From Nocardia aurantiaca (GTDB lineage Bacteria; Actinomycetota; Actinomycetes; Mycobacteriales; Mycobacteriaceae): 64,000 bases of DNA. Below the pieces are notes generated by a model. That model had not been told where the DNA came from, did not search any database, and worked only from the letters and a program-made list of their open reading frames with translations. The DNA is taken from assembly GCF_009708175.1 (NCBI RefSeq), contig NZ_WMBB01000011.1, forward strand, positions 62,001 through 126,000, given 5' to 3'. A program made the position numbers and the translations under genes. Numbering within the stretch: position 1 is the first letter of the stretch; every line of letters starts with the position of its first letter. Positions 52,255-60,292 of the stretch are shown piece by piece.

Positions 52255-55200
52255 GTGCTATCCCGCCTGATCGGTCTCACCACCGGCACGGCGCGCGGTC
52301 TCACCCGCAGCCTGGGAACCGTGGCCGAGATCGGGGCACAGCTCCGCCACGATCTCGGGACCCTGCTCGATCCGGGCCTGCACCGCGACCGTCGAGTGGC
52401 ACGAGTGGGCGATCGGGTGTTCGTGGAAGTGCACGGCCTCGGTTCCGAGCGCGGCCCGAAACTGGCCGCGGCAGTGCGCGAGGCGCTCAGGGCTGTCCCG
52501 GGAGTCGAGCACGTGCGCACGAATTCGATCACCGGGCAGGTCGTCGTCACCACCGACACCGACATCCCGGATCTGGTGGAGGCCGTAGCGGCGATCGAAC
52601 GTGACTTCGGGCTCTCCGACCGTCCCTGGGATCCCACCACGCCGCATCCCGGCGACCTGGAACCGGCGCTGTCCGCGGCCATTTCACTCCTCAGCGATAC
52701 GCTGGCCCTCGGTCTCGCGGTCGCCGGCGCGGTGACACCCCAACGGGCGCCCGTGCAGTTCTTCCAGGCCACGGCCGCCATCCTCGACACCCAGCCGCGA
52801 CTGCGCGCCATGCTCGAGCAGCGCATCGGACCCGCGCGCACCGATCTGCTGGTGACGACGGCGAATGCCATCGGGCAGGCGGCCGGTGAGGGTGTGGGCA
52901 GTCTGCTCGTGGACGCCGGGCAACGGGCGCTGGTCCTGGCCGAGGCGGGGACTCGACATGTCCGATGGCGCCAATGGGAGCTCGCGGCGCCCCGGTTCCG
53001 GCCGCACAGTGGGCCGAGGGAGCCGCTGCGGATCGGGGCGCGGCCGGTCGAGCTGCCGCCCGGACCGGTCGAGCAGTGCGCGGACGAGGTCGCCACCGGT
53101 TCGGCGCTGGCCACCGCCACCGCCCTGTTCGGCCGCGGCACCGCCGACGCCGCGCCCGCGCTCGGTCTGGCCGCGCCGAAAGCCGCCCGGACCAGCCGGG
53201 AATCGTTCGCGGCGGCCGTGGCCATCCGACTCGCACTCGCCGGGGTGTTGACCGTCGATCCCGGGGTGTGGCGGCGGTTGGACCGGCTCAGCGCCATCGT
53301 CATCGACGGTGAGGTCCTGCTCGGCACGCATCGCCTGGTACTCGATGCCGAGGCGGCGGACAGCCTGGAGCTGCGACGGATCTGGAGCGCCGCGCAGGAT
53401 CGGCTGTGGACCACCGACGACGCGGATTCCACTGCCGCAAACGATGATTCGTCCGCCGAAAGGCCGCTGCGGCTCGTCGAGAAAGAGCAGCCGGAGCCGG
53501 ATGGACCGGTCTGGCACGAAGTCCACGATGATACCGGGCAGGTCGGTCGCGTCCTGGTCGGGCACGAACTCCATCCGCGTGCCCAGGCGATCCTGCTCGC
53601 GGCGCGCGATGCCGGATTGCGGGTGATTCTCGTCGGCACCCGTGACGCTACCGAATTACGCTCCTCCGCAGACGAATTCGTGTCCCGCACACAATCGCGG
53701 CACGACCTGGTGCGCCGATTGCAGGAGCAGGGCCACGGTGTCGCGGTGATCTCCGCGTCAGCGGATCGCGCGCTCGCGGCGGCCGATGCGGCGATCGGGG
53801 TGGTGCGATACGACCGGGCATGCGGGCGCCGGTCCCCCTGGGCGGCCGACGCTCTGTGCACCGACCTGGTCCAGGTACTCGGCGTGCTGGCCGCGATCGC
53901 ACCCGCACGCAATGCCAGCGCCCGCGGCCGAGCTCTGGCGCTGTCGGCCGCCTCGCTGGGCGGTCTGCTGGTGGCGGCCGCGCCACAGCGTCACAACGAG
54001 CAGCTCCCGGTCACGGCCGCACAGGCGACCGGCCTGCTCACCGGTGGCCTGAGTGGCTGGCGGGCAACGCATTCCGATCTCGATGCCGCGGACGCGCCGC
54101 TGCTTCCCTGGCATGGGCTCCAGGCGCGCGAGGTGCTGACCCGGCTGCCCGAACCGGAGCCGCCCGCCGAGACCTCCCGGCCGAATTCGTTCACGCCGAT
54201 CCTCGACCGAGCGACCGCGACCGCCGGACCGTTCACCCGGTTCGCCGGCCATCTGCGCGCGGAGGTGGCCGATCCGCTGACGCCGATCCTGGGCGTCGGC
54301 GCCGCCGCATCCGCGATCCTGGGTGCACCGACCGATGCGTTGCTGGTGTCCTCGGTGGTGACCGTCAATGCCGTGGTGTCGACGGTGCAGCGCCTGCGCG
54401 CCGAATCCGCGTTACGTGATCTCCTGCACCGCGAGCAGCTGCGCGCCTGTCGAATCGATCGGCGGGAAGCGCTGCAGCGAAGTCCGGGCGACCTCGAAAG
54501 CCTTGCCGGGCACCAGATCCCCGCCGATGACCTGCATGTCGGCGATATCGTCCTGGTACGCACCGGCGATGTGGTGCCCGCGGACGCCCGGATGCTGTGC
54601 TGCGACGACCTCGAGATCGACGAGTCCGCGCTCACCGGCGAATCGGTCACCGTGGAGAAGCGAGTGGCCGCCACGCCCGGAGCCGCGCTGAGTGAGCGGT
54701 ACTGCATGCTGTTCCGAGGCAGCACCGTCGTCAATGGCATCGCCACGGCGGTCGTCGTGGCGGTGGGCGCCGACACCGAGGCCGAACGTGCTGCGGCCGC
54801 GGCGATTCCACCGCGCCGCACCGGCGTGCAGGCGCAATTGCGCCGCCTCACCGACCAGGCGCTGCCCACCACCTTGGCCGGCGGCTCGGCCGTCACCGCG
54901 CTGGGCTGGCTGCGCGGCCGCCCCCTGCGCTCCGCACTGGCCGAGGGCGTGGCCGTCGCGACCGCCGCGGTGCCGGAGGGGTTGCCGCTGGTCGCGACGG
55001 TGGCGCAGTCGGCCGCGGCCCGCCGCCTCTCGCACAGCGGAATCCTGGTGCGCGCCAGCCGGACCGTGGAGGCGCTCGGCCGCGTCGACACCGTGTGCTT
55101 CGACAAGACCGGCACGCTCACCGAGGGCAGGCTGCGGCTCACCGCCCTCGCCTCGCTCGACAGGGAATGGGAGCCCGGCGATGCCGATCCCGTCTCCCGG

Positions 55201-56721
55201 CGGCTGCTGCGCGATGCCGCGCACGCCTGCCCGGATCCCGACGGCCCGATCGTGCACTCCACCGACCGTGCTGTCCTGGACGCCGCCGCCGAGTTGCCCG
55301 CGGACGAGGGCTGGGAAACGGTGCAGGAATTGCCCTTCGAATCCAATCGCGGCTTCGCCGCCACCCTCGGGCACAACCCGCGGCGGCTGCGGCTGGTGGT
55401 GAAGGGCGCGCCCGAGGTGGTGCTCGACCGTTGCGCCAGGGTGCGGCACGACTCCGGAAATCCCTCCAGCACAGCCTTTTCCGATACCGAACGGAAACGC
55501 GCCGACCACCTGGTACACGAACTCGCGGGGCGGGGTCTGCGGGTGCTGGTCGTGGCCCGCCGCGATCTGCGGTCCGCGCCCGACGATATCGAGGGCGCGG
55601 TCGAGAAACTCACACTGATCGGCTTCCTGGGTCTGGCGGACACGCCGCGGCCGCAGGCGCGGCCGTTGATCACCGCTCTGCGGCACAACGAGATCAGCGC
55701 ACGCATCATCACCGGAGACCATCCGGTCACCGCGGCCGCCGTGGCCCGCGAACTGGGCATCGAGGCCGCGACCGTCACGACCGGCGCGGAACTCGACGAA
55801 CTCGATGAATCGGATCAGGCCGAACTCATCAGCAAGAGCATGGTTTTCGCACGGGTGAGCCCGCGCCACAAGGTCCGCATCGTCTCCACACTGCAACAAG
55901 ACGGTCACGTGGTGGCGATGGCCGGCGACGGGGGCAACGATGCCGCCGCGATCCGCACCGCCGATATCGGAATCGGTTTGGCCGCACGGGGTTCCACGGC
56001 CGCTCGCAACGCCGCCGATCTGGTTCTCACCGATCCGGATCCGCTGGTGGTGCTCGAGGCGCTGGCCGAGGGGCGCAGCATGTGGCGGCGGGTCAGCGAC
56101 GCGGTGGGTGTGCTGGTCGGCGGCAACGCGGGCGAGGTCGCGTTCACTGTGCTGGGGACCGCGGTGGCCGGGCGCGCGCCGCTGGGGACCCGGCAATTCC
56201 TGCTCGTCAACCTGCTCACCGACATGTTCCCGGCCATGGCCGTCGCGGTATCGCCCGACCCGGCGACCGAAGAGGCCGCCGAAAGCCCCGGCCGCGCCGA
56301 GGAACTGGGTGCCCGCTTGGCCGCCCGGCCCCCCGCTGATCCGGACGCCGAGTTGCTGAACGCCATCCTGTCCCGGGGAGCCGCCACGGCCGCGGGCGCC
56401 ACGGGAGCGTGGCTGATCGGCCGGTACACCGGGACCGCGCGCCGGGCGAGCACGATGGGGCTCGTCGCCCTGATCGGCACACAGCTGGGGCAGACCCTGC
56501 TGGCCGGACGGCACAGCCCACTGGTGTGGTTCACCACCGCCGCCAGCGGCGCCGTCCTGGTCACAATCGTCATGACGCCGGGCATCTGCGGCTACTTCGG
56601 CTGCCGCCCGCTCGGTCCCGTGGGCTGGGCGATCGCCGGCGGCGCGGCCGGTATCGCCACCGCGATCAGCGCGTTTGACGGCCGGCACGCCGGGAACAGC
56701 GACAACGTCAAGCCCACGTGA
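52255..56721 (+). CDS. Very large CtpI-like P-type ATPase with a degenerate N-terminal half
   Basis: This 1488-residue protein starts at GTG 52255 with AAGGGAGG six bases upstream. Residues 1-130 include an HMA-like ferredoxin fold without CxxC. About 250-560 look like a decayed P-type ATPase half: IVIDGEVLLG (D351) instead of DKTGT, then ARDAGLRVILVGTRD near 446 and GHGVAVISASADRALAAADA at 493 instead of GDGxNDxP. The active half follows: TGES (794-797), PEGLP (907-911), the phosphorylated D950 in CFDKTGTLTEG and GDGGNDAAA (1224-1232), with eight or more membrane segments. Mycobacterial CtpI is similarly long. PEGLP points to a P2-like divalent or monovalent cation rather than heavy metals. 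The exact ion is unknown. Confidence 0.88.
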   Translation: MLSRLIGLTTGTARGLTRSLGTVAEIGAQLRHDLGTLLDPGLHRDRRVARVGDRVFVEVHGLGSERGPKLAAAVREALRAVPGVEHVRTNSITGQVVVTTDTDIPDLVEAVAAIERDFGLSDRPWDPTTPHPGDLEPALSAAISLLSDTLALGLAVAGAVTPQRAPVQFFQATAAILDTQPRLRAMLEQRIGPARTDLLVTTANAIGQAAGEGVGSLLVDAGQRALVLAEAGTRHVRWRQWELAAPRFRPHSGPREPLRIGARPVELPPGPVEQCADEVATGSALATATALFGRGTADAAPALGLAAPKAARTSRESFAAAVAIRLALAGVLTVDPGVWRRLDRLSAIVIDGEVLLGTHRLVLDAEAADSLELRRIWSAAQDRLWTTDDADSTAANDDSSAERPLRLVEKEQPEPDGPVWHEVHDDTGQVGRVLVGHELHPRAQAILLAARDAGLRVILVGTRDATELRSSADEFVSRTQSRHDLVRRLQEQGHGVAVISASADRALAAADAAIGVVRYDRACGRRSPWAADALCTDLVQVLGVLAAIAPARNASARGRALALSAASLGGLLVAAAPQRHNEQLPVTAAQATGLLTGGLSGWRATHSDLDAADAPLLPWHGLQAREVLTRLPEPEPPAETSRPNSFTPILDRATATAGPFTRFAGHLRAEVADPLTPILGVGAAASAILGAPTDALLVSSVVTVNAVVSTVQRLRAESALRDLLHREQLRACRIDRREALQRSPGDLESLAGHQIPADDLHVGDIVLVRTGDVVPADARMLCCDDLEIDESALTGESVTVEKRVAATPGAALSERYCMLFRGSTVVNGIATAVVVAVGADTEAERAAAAAIPPRRTGVQAQLRRLTDQALPTTLAGGSAVTALGWLRGRPLRSALAEGVAVATAAVPEGLPLVATVAQSAAARRLSHSGILVRASRTVEALGRVDTVCFDKTGTLTEGRLRLTALASLDREWEPGDADPVSRRLLRDAAHACPDPDGPIVHSTDRAVLDAAAELPADEGWETVQELPFESNRGFAATLGHNPRRLRLVVKGAPEVVLDRCARVRHDSGNPSSTAFSDTERKRADHLVHELAGRGLRVLVVARRDLRSAPDDIEGAVEKLTLIGFLGLADTPRPQARPLITALRHNEISARIITGDHPVTAAAVARELGIEAATVTTGAELDELDESDQAELISKSMVFARVSPRHKVRIVSTLQQDGHVVAMAGDGGNDAAAIRTADIGIGLAARGSTAARNAADLVLTDPDPLVVLEALAEGRSMWRRVSDAVGVLVGGNAGEVAFTVLGTAVAGRAPLGTRQFLLVNLLTDMFPAMAVAVSPDPATEEAAESPGRAEELGARLAARPPADPDAELLNAILSRGAATAAGATGAWLIGRYTGTARRASTMGLVALIGTQLGQTLLAGRHSPLVWFTTAASGAVLVTIVMTPGICGYFGCRPLGPVGWAIAGGAAGIATAISAFDGRHAGNSDNVKPT

Positions 56722-56748
56722 GGCAAGCCTTTCGGAAAGGAATCCACC

Positions 56749-57774
56749 ATGCTGCGGCGAATTGCCCACCCCATGCTGGCGACCGCCTTCGTCGTCGATG
56801 GAATCGACACTCTCACCAATCCGGATCCCCGGGTCAAGACCGCGACCGCGGCGCTGCAGAAAGGTGAGCGACAGCTACCGTCGCGGCTGGCGCAGTACCT
56901 GCCCGATGACCCGGCTCGTCTGATCCGGATCAATGCGGCGGTCCGCATCGGCGGCGGCGTGCTGCTCGCCTTCGGGAAGCTGCCGCGCCTGTCCACGGCG
57001 GTGCTCGCCGCGACCGTCGTCCCCGCCGCGTTGTCCGAACAGGGTTTCTGGACAGAGCAGGATCCCGAGCGGCGCGCGGCGAAACGCACCGCGCTGCTGA
57101 AGGATGTGAGCCTGCTCGGCGGCCTGCTCATCGCCTCCACCGATCGGCAGGGCAAGCCGTCGCTCGGCTGGCGGGGTCGTCGCGCCATCGGGAAGCTCCA
57201 CTCGGACACCGGCCCGGCCCACGATCGGCTCGTCCACCTCGCCGACGCCGCGAAGGAACATGGACCCGAACTGGCCGCGACACTGCGGGAGCGGGGCGAG
57301 CGCCTCGCCGACGCGGCGCGCGAGCATGGTCCCGAACTCGTTGCGACACTGCGGGAGCGGGGCGAGCACCTCGCCGACGCGGCGCGCGACCATGGTCCCG
57401 AACTCGTTGCGGCAGTGCGTGATCGGGGTGAACGCCTGGTCGATGTCGCCCAGCATCGCGGCGAACAGCTCGCGCAGACCACCCGCGATGTCGGCGCCCA
57501 ATGGGGCAAGACCGCCTCCGATCGAGGCGGGCAGCTCCTCGACGCCGCGCGCGAACACGGTGGCAACCTCGCCGAGAGCGCGCGCGAACACGGCGGGCAA
57601 CTCGCCGAAGCCGTGCGCGAGCACGGAGCACAGCTCGCCGGCGCCGCGCGCGAACAGGGCGGACAGCTGGCCGGCACCGCGCGCGAACAGGGCGGGCGGC
57701 TCGCGCACGTCGCGCGGGAGCGGGGCGAGCGGGCGGCGGACGCGGCCCGCGACGCCACCCGCCGAACCCGGTGA
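56749..57774 (+). CDS. DoxX-like protein with a 16-repeat 11-residue coiled tail
   Basis: This 341-residue protein begins with a DoxX-type membrane part (residues 1-150): MLATAFVVDGIDTLTNPDP near 9, AVRIGGGVLLAFGKLPRLST near 64 and KDVSLLGGLLIASTDRQGKP near 118. From 162 to 337 it is built of sixteen unbroken 11-residue repeats, consensus xxLAdAaREhG. AAAGGA precedes ATG 56749, 27 bases after the P-type ATPase. DoxX proteins join oxidase or thiosulfate modules in membranes; the tail would form a long, highly charged helix in the cytoplasm. Its role is unknown. Confidence 0.85.
   Translation: MLRRIAHPMLATAFVVDGIDTLTNPDPRVKTATAALQKGERQLPSRLAQYLPDDPARLIRINAAVRIGGGVLLAFGKLPRLSTAVLAATVVPAALSEQGFWTEQDPERRAAKRTALLKDVSLLGGLLIASTDRQGKPSLGWRGRRAIGKLHSDTGPAHDRLVHLADAAKEHGPELAATLRERGERLADAAREHGPELVATLRERGEHLADAARDHGPELVAAVRDRGERLVDVAQHRGEQLAQTTRDVGAQWGKTASDRGGQLLDAAREHGGNLAESAREHGGQLAEAVREHGAQLAGAAREQGGQLAGTAREQGGRLAHVARERGERAADAARDATRRTR
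57232..57759 (+). repeat. Sixteen in-frame 33-base repeats coding 11-residue units
   Basis: Units such as ERLADAAREHG, PELVATLRERG, GNLAESAREHG and GQLAEAVREHG follow each other without insertion. Glycine closes every unit except the last, Leu stands at position 3 in nearly all, and Arg/Asp/Glu alternate. DNA identity is high between several units, so recent copying is likely. An 11-residue period suits a right-handed coiled coil or an amphipathic surface helix. Confidence 0.95.
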
Positions 57775-57788
57775 CGGGGGTCGGCTTC

Positions 57789-58208
57789 ATGGCGTTGCGG
57801 CACGTCATTCCCCCGACAGCACGAACAGCCTTGTGGCTGTGCGTGGCGGCGACTGCGGCCGTCGTGGCCGTCGGCTGCGCGAACAGCACCGCACCGGGGG
57901 TTCCGGGCACCGACGCACCGCAGTCGTCCGGCGCCCCGACCATCACCGCCGATGCCGCGAAGCAGCTCTGTGACATGATCCGTCCCGAGGTCGACAAGTG
58001 GCGCACCGACGGGCCTGCCGAGGCACGGCTGAAATTCAATGCCACCGTTCAGGATTGGGCATTGCGCAACAACGGCGTGAACATCGCGGTGATGCGCAAC
58101 CGCTCGGTCATCGATCGAACCACCATCGCGACCTGCCCCGACGTCCATGACGCGGCCGTACAGGCCATCCAATTCCCGGACCTGGCTTCGGGATTGGCGG
58201 GTTTCTGA
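57789..58208 (+). CDS. Exported lipoprotein of unknown function
   Basis: This 139-residue protein has a signal peptide with a hydrophobic core (residues 14-29) and the lipobox VAVGC. The mature part contains two more cysteines (near 61 and 115), a helical segment KQLCDMIRPEVDKWRTDGPA, and NATVQDWALRNNGVNIAVM, suggesting a small disulfide-linked domain; similar architecture is common among mycobacterial and nocardial lipoproteins with no known role. ATG 57789 was chosen; a GTG at 57771 overlapping the preceding stop is possible. It is 14 bases after the DoxX-repeat gene. Confidence 0.75.
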   Translation: MALRHVIPPTARTALWLCVAATAAVVAVGCANSTAPGVPGTDAPQSSGAPTITADAAKQLCDMIRPEVDKWRTDGPAEARLKFNATVQDWALRNNGVNIAVMRNRSVIDRTTIATCPDVHDAAVQAIQFPDLASGLAGF

Positions 58209-58229
58209 CCCCGCCGACGCGGTAGCCCT

Positions 58230-58261
58230 CCGGCTCGAGCGGCGCTGTGCCGCCGAGCCGG
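58230..58261. terminator. Strong hairpin between convergent genes
   Basis: CCGGCTCG (58230-58237) pairs with CGAGCCGG (58254-58261), and GCGGC (58239-58243) with GCCGC (58249-58253), leaving one bulged A and a 5-base loop. It lies 21 bases past the lipoprotein stop and would serve the sigma factor gene from the other side. Confidence 0.75.
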
Positions 58262-58304
58262 AAGCGCTCGGCCACCGACCGAATCATGGGGCCCGCGCCC
58301 TCGG

Positions 58305-58351
58305 TCGCGAGGGATTCGGCGCGGCCCTAGTTCGCGAGGGATTCGGCGCGG
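58305..58351. repeat. Two 20-base direct copies at the 3' end of the sigma gene
   Basis: TCGCGAGGGATTCGGCGCGG occurs at 58305-58324 and 58332-58351, separated by 7 bases. The right copy encodes the final residues (RAESLA) of the sigma factor; the left copy lies just past its stop codon and would encode the same residues again. A short duplication of the gene's end is the simplest reading. Confidence 0.85.
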
Positions 58352-59097
58352 AGCCGGCCGAGGGTCTTGGACAGGATGCGCGATACCTGCATCTGGGAGA
58401 CGCCGAGCTGTTCGGCTATCTGGTTCTGGGTCATCGACTCGAAGAACCGCATCATCAGGACCCGGCGTTCCCGATCCGGCAACTCGGCGATGAGCGGACG
58501 AACCGCGAGGAGCTGGTCCACGTATTCATAACCCGTCTCATCCACGCCCAGCGCGTCCAACATCGCCAGCGGGGTGTTCTCCCCATCATCGGGGCACACG
58601 GCCTCCAGCGACGCGCTCTGGTACGCGTTGGCGGCCAGCAGCGCCTGTGTCAACTCGCCCTGGTCCACGTCCAGTTCGGCGGCCAGCTCGCGGGCCTTCG
58701 GCATGCGGCCCAGGCGCTGGGCCAAGGTTTCGATGGTGACGCCGAGGCGGACCTGGGTCTCCTTGATCCGGCGCGGCACCCGCACGGCCCAGGTGCTGTC
58801 GCGGAAATAGCGGCGGACCTCCCCCATCATCGTCGGGACGGCGAACGACAGGAATCGGGAGCCTCGATACACATCGAATCGGTCGATCGATTGGACCAGG
58901 CCGAGCCGCGCGACCTGGAGCAGGTCTTCGAATGCTTCGCCGCGACCGGAAAACTTGCGCGCAATGTGATCGGCCAGCGGCAGGCAGCGGTCTATCGCTT
59001 CCTCTCGCAAGGCCTTTCGCTCGGGAGCGCCGGTTTCCACGGCGACGGCCAGCTGTTTCAGCAGTGGCTCTATGTCGTCGTAGCTGTCACCCGTCAT
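58327..59097 (-). CDS. RNA polymerase sigma factor, SigB/SigF/SigG family
   Basis: This 256-residue sigma-70 factor has region 2 with FEDLLQVARLGLVQSIDRFD near residue 60 and FLSFAVPTMMGEVRRYFRDS near 85. Region 3 runs from about 110 to 165 (VPRRIKETQVRLGVTIETLA). Region 4 has a helix-turn-helix MTQNQIAEQLGVSQMQVSRI near 225. The size and lack of region 1 fit stress sigma factors. ATG 59097 was preferred to GTG 59106. A SigF-like promoter lies upstream, suggesting autoregulation. No anti-sigma RsbW-type gene is adjacent, which is unusual for the family. Confidence 0.92.
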   Translation of the reverse strand: MTGDSYDDIEPLLKQLAVAVETGAPERKALREEAIDRCLPLADHIARKFSGRGEAFEDLLQVARLGLVQSIDRFDVYRGSRFLSFAVPTMMGEVRRYFRDSTWAVRVPRRIKETQVRLGVTIETLAQRLGRMPKARELAAELDVDQGELTQALLAANAYQSASLEAVCPDDGENTPLAMLDALGVDETGYEYVDQLLAVRPLIAELPDRERRVLMMRFFESMTQNQIAEQLGVSQMQVSRILSKTLGRLRAESLAN

Positions 59098-59137
59098 CGG
59101 AATCACCCCGTATTCGGCTGAACTGCATGAAGAAGGG

Positions 59138-59163
59138 GTACCCAGTCCGCACGCCGGTCGAAC
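59138..59163 (-). promoter_or_regulatory. SigB/F-type promoter ahead of the sigma gene
   Basis: On the minus strand GTTC (59163-59160) and GGGTAC (59143-59138) are 16 bases apart, 41-66 bases upstream of ATG 59097. Both elements are near the GTTT/GGGTAT consensus recognised by SigF-type factors. Autoregulation is inferred. Confidence 0.5.
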
Positions 59164-59195
59164 ATGTCCATCATAATTGATCGCGAATTACCAGG

Positions 59196-59663
59196 TCAGG
59201 CGCTTTTGCCACGACGCTGATGCCAGGGGTGCAACACCCATATCGCAGCGAACAGCGATCCGAACGCAATTCCTGCCACGACCCCCGCCCAGGTGCCGCC
59301 GACGATGCCGAAAATGAGCACCGCTACCCCGGTGAGCGCGACCCCCAACAGCCCCAGGCCCACGATGGCATAGCGATGAGCGGCGGTCACGACATTCTCG
59401 ATGCGGTGACGCCGAAACAGCATCCGGTGCGCGGCGACCGGTGCGATCAGACAGACGGTGGCGCCGATCGACGCGGCCACGACCACGAGGTACAGCATTC
59501 GCATCGGCTCGGACACGGTGTCGAATCGATTCTGGAACGGGATTGTCAGCAAGAATCCGGTCAGCAACTGCACGCCCGTCTGCACCACGCGCAACTCCTG
59601 CATCAGACTGTTCCAGTTGCGATCCAGCCGCTCGGTAGCGGTTTCGTTCCGGCCGTCTCTCAT
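59196..59663 (-). CDS. DUF6328-like membrane protein
   Basis: This 155-residue protein has a polar start containing ERLDRNWNSLMQELRVVQTG near residue 10, then four membrane helices: about 30-48, 58-80, 100-122 and 124-145. Family landmarks are the NWN-x-L-x-QELRV-x-QTG motif and FRRHRIENVVTAAHR between helices two and three, as in DUF6328 proteins. Function is unknown. The longer frame to 59729 is possible but adds sequence without ribosome site. A GGGTAT at 59672-59677 just ahead of the start suggests a leaderless stress promoter. Confidence 0.8.
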   Translation of the reverse strand: MRDGRNETATERLDRNWNSLMQELRVVQTGVQLLTGFLLTIPFQNRFDTVSEPMRMLYLVVVAASIGATVCLIAPVAAHRMLFRRHRIENVVTAAHRYAIVGLGLLGVALTGVAVLIFGIVGGTWAGVVAGIAFGSLFAAIWVLHPWHQRRGKSA

Positions 59664-59745
59664 TCGCCGCGAATACCCGCGACGGCCGTGATCAATCGCT
59701 GCGACAGAAGATATCTCGGTGCTTCGCAAATTGCCGGTAACCCTG

Positions 59746-59770
59746 GTTTGAGCACCGGCACACCGGGAAC
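59746..59770 (+). promoter_or_regulatory. SigB/F-type promoter of the DUF6131 gene
   Basis: GTTT (59746-59749) and GGGAAC (59765-59770) are separated by 15 bases, 38 bases upstream of the ATG at 59809. Spacing and -35 fit SigF promoters well; the -10 differs from GGGTAT at two positions. Confidence 0.5.
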
Positions 59771-59808
59771 TGCGTGAGTGTCACAATCGCCCCTACGAAG
59801 GAATAATC

Positions 59809-59964
59809 ATGATCATCCTGGGCCTCATTCTGCTGATCCTGGGAATTGTCTTCGGCATCCCGATCCTCACGACCATCGGGGTCATTCTGATGCTCGTCGG
59901 CGCGGCCGCGTGGCTGCTCGGCATGGCCGGACGCCCGATCGGCGGACGCTCGCATTATTGGTGA
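59809..59964 (+). CDS. Small hydrophobic protein (DUF6131)
   Basis: This 51-residue protein starts at ATG 59809 with GAAGGAA upstream. It is almost all membrane: MIILGLILLILGIVFGIPIL and TTIGVILMLVGAAAWLLGMA form two helices, and the end GRPIGGRSHYW is the family's hallmark. DUF6131 proteins are widespread in actinobacteria and follow stress promoters, but have no assigned function. Confidence 0.85.
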   Translation: MIILGLILLILGIVFGIPILTTIGVILMLVGAAAWLLGMAGRPIGGRSHYW

Positions 59965-60006
59965 CCCACGGTTTCCGGAACGTATTTCCAACCCGGGCGA
60001 ACCAGT

Positions 60007-60054
60007 GCGAAAACGAGTGCGGTCGGCGATCTCGCCGGCCGCACTCGTTTTCGC
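60007..60054. terminator. Long perfect bidirectional terminator hairpin
   Basis: GCGAAAACGAGTGCGG (60007-60022) and CCGCACTCGTTTTCGC (60039-60054) are perfectly complementary over 16 pairs. CGGCGA and TCGCCG inside extend the stem to about 23 pairs around a two-base loop. AAAA and TTTT in the arms provide U tracts in both directions. It lies 42 bases past the DUF6131 stop. Confidence 0.85.
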
Positions 60055-60071
60055 CGGTCGGCCCGCCGACA

Positions 60072-60206
60072 TCGTGTCTCGGTCATTCCTCCGAGGCCGC
60101 CCGCCCACTCCGCCGGATCACGGTCGGCCACGGCTCGGGCGATATCGATCTGGGCGATGACGCCGACCCGGTGGCGGTTCTCGATCACGGGGATCGGCCA
60201 GCGCGC
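60072..60206 (-). pseudogene. CBS-domain protein fragment
   Basis: One minus-strand frame reads RWPIPVIENRHRVGVIAQID and IARAVADRDPAEWAGGLGGMTE, matching the second half of a CBS domain (typically PVVDxxRLVGxVxQADIARAL). No first half, start codon or ribosome site is visible and the sequence degrades downstream. It is a remnant in the 328-base gap between DUF6131 and the hemerythrin gene. Related full-length CBS proteins in actinobacteria are stress-induced. Confidence 0.6.
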
Positions 60207-60220
60207 TCACACCACCGCGC

Positions 60221-60269
60221 CACCGGAAATCCCCCGGTCTATTCGGTTGCGGGCCGGGGGATTTCGGTG
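60221..60269. terminator. Hairpin beyond the second hemerythrin gene
   Basis: CACCGGAAATCCCCCGG (60221-60237) pairs with CCGGGGGATTTCGGTG (60254-60269) with one bulged base around a 16-base loop. It is 24 bases past the hemerythrin stop (minus strand) and likely its terminator. Confidence 0.7.
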
Positions 60270-60292
60270 TGGATATCGAGAGACACGCTGGC

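Noticed and set aside
59955..60188. 77-residue minus-strand frame as a full gene
   Set aside because: Only the first half matches a CBS domain end; the start ATG is inside the domain, so it is reported as a fragment.
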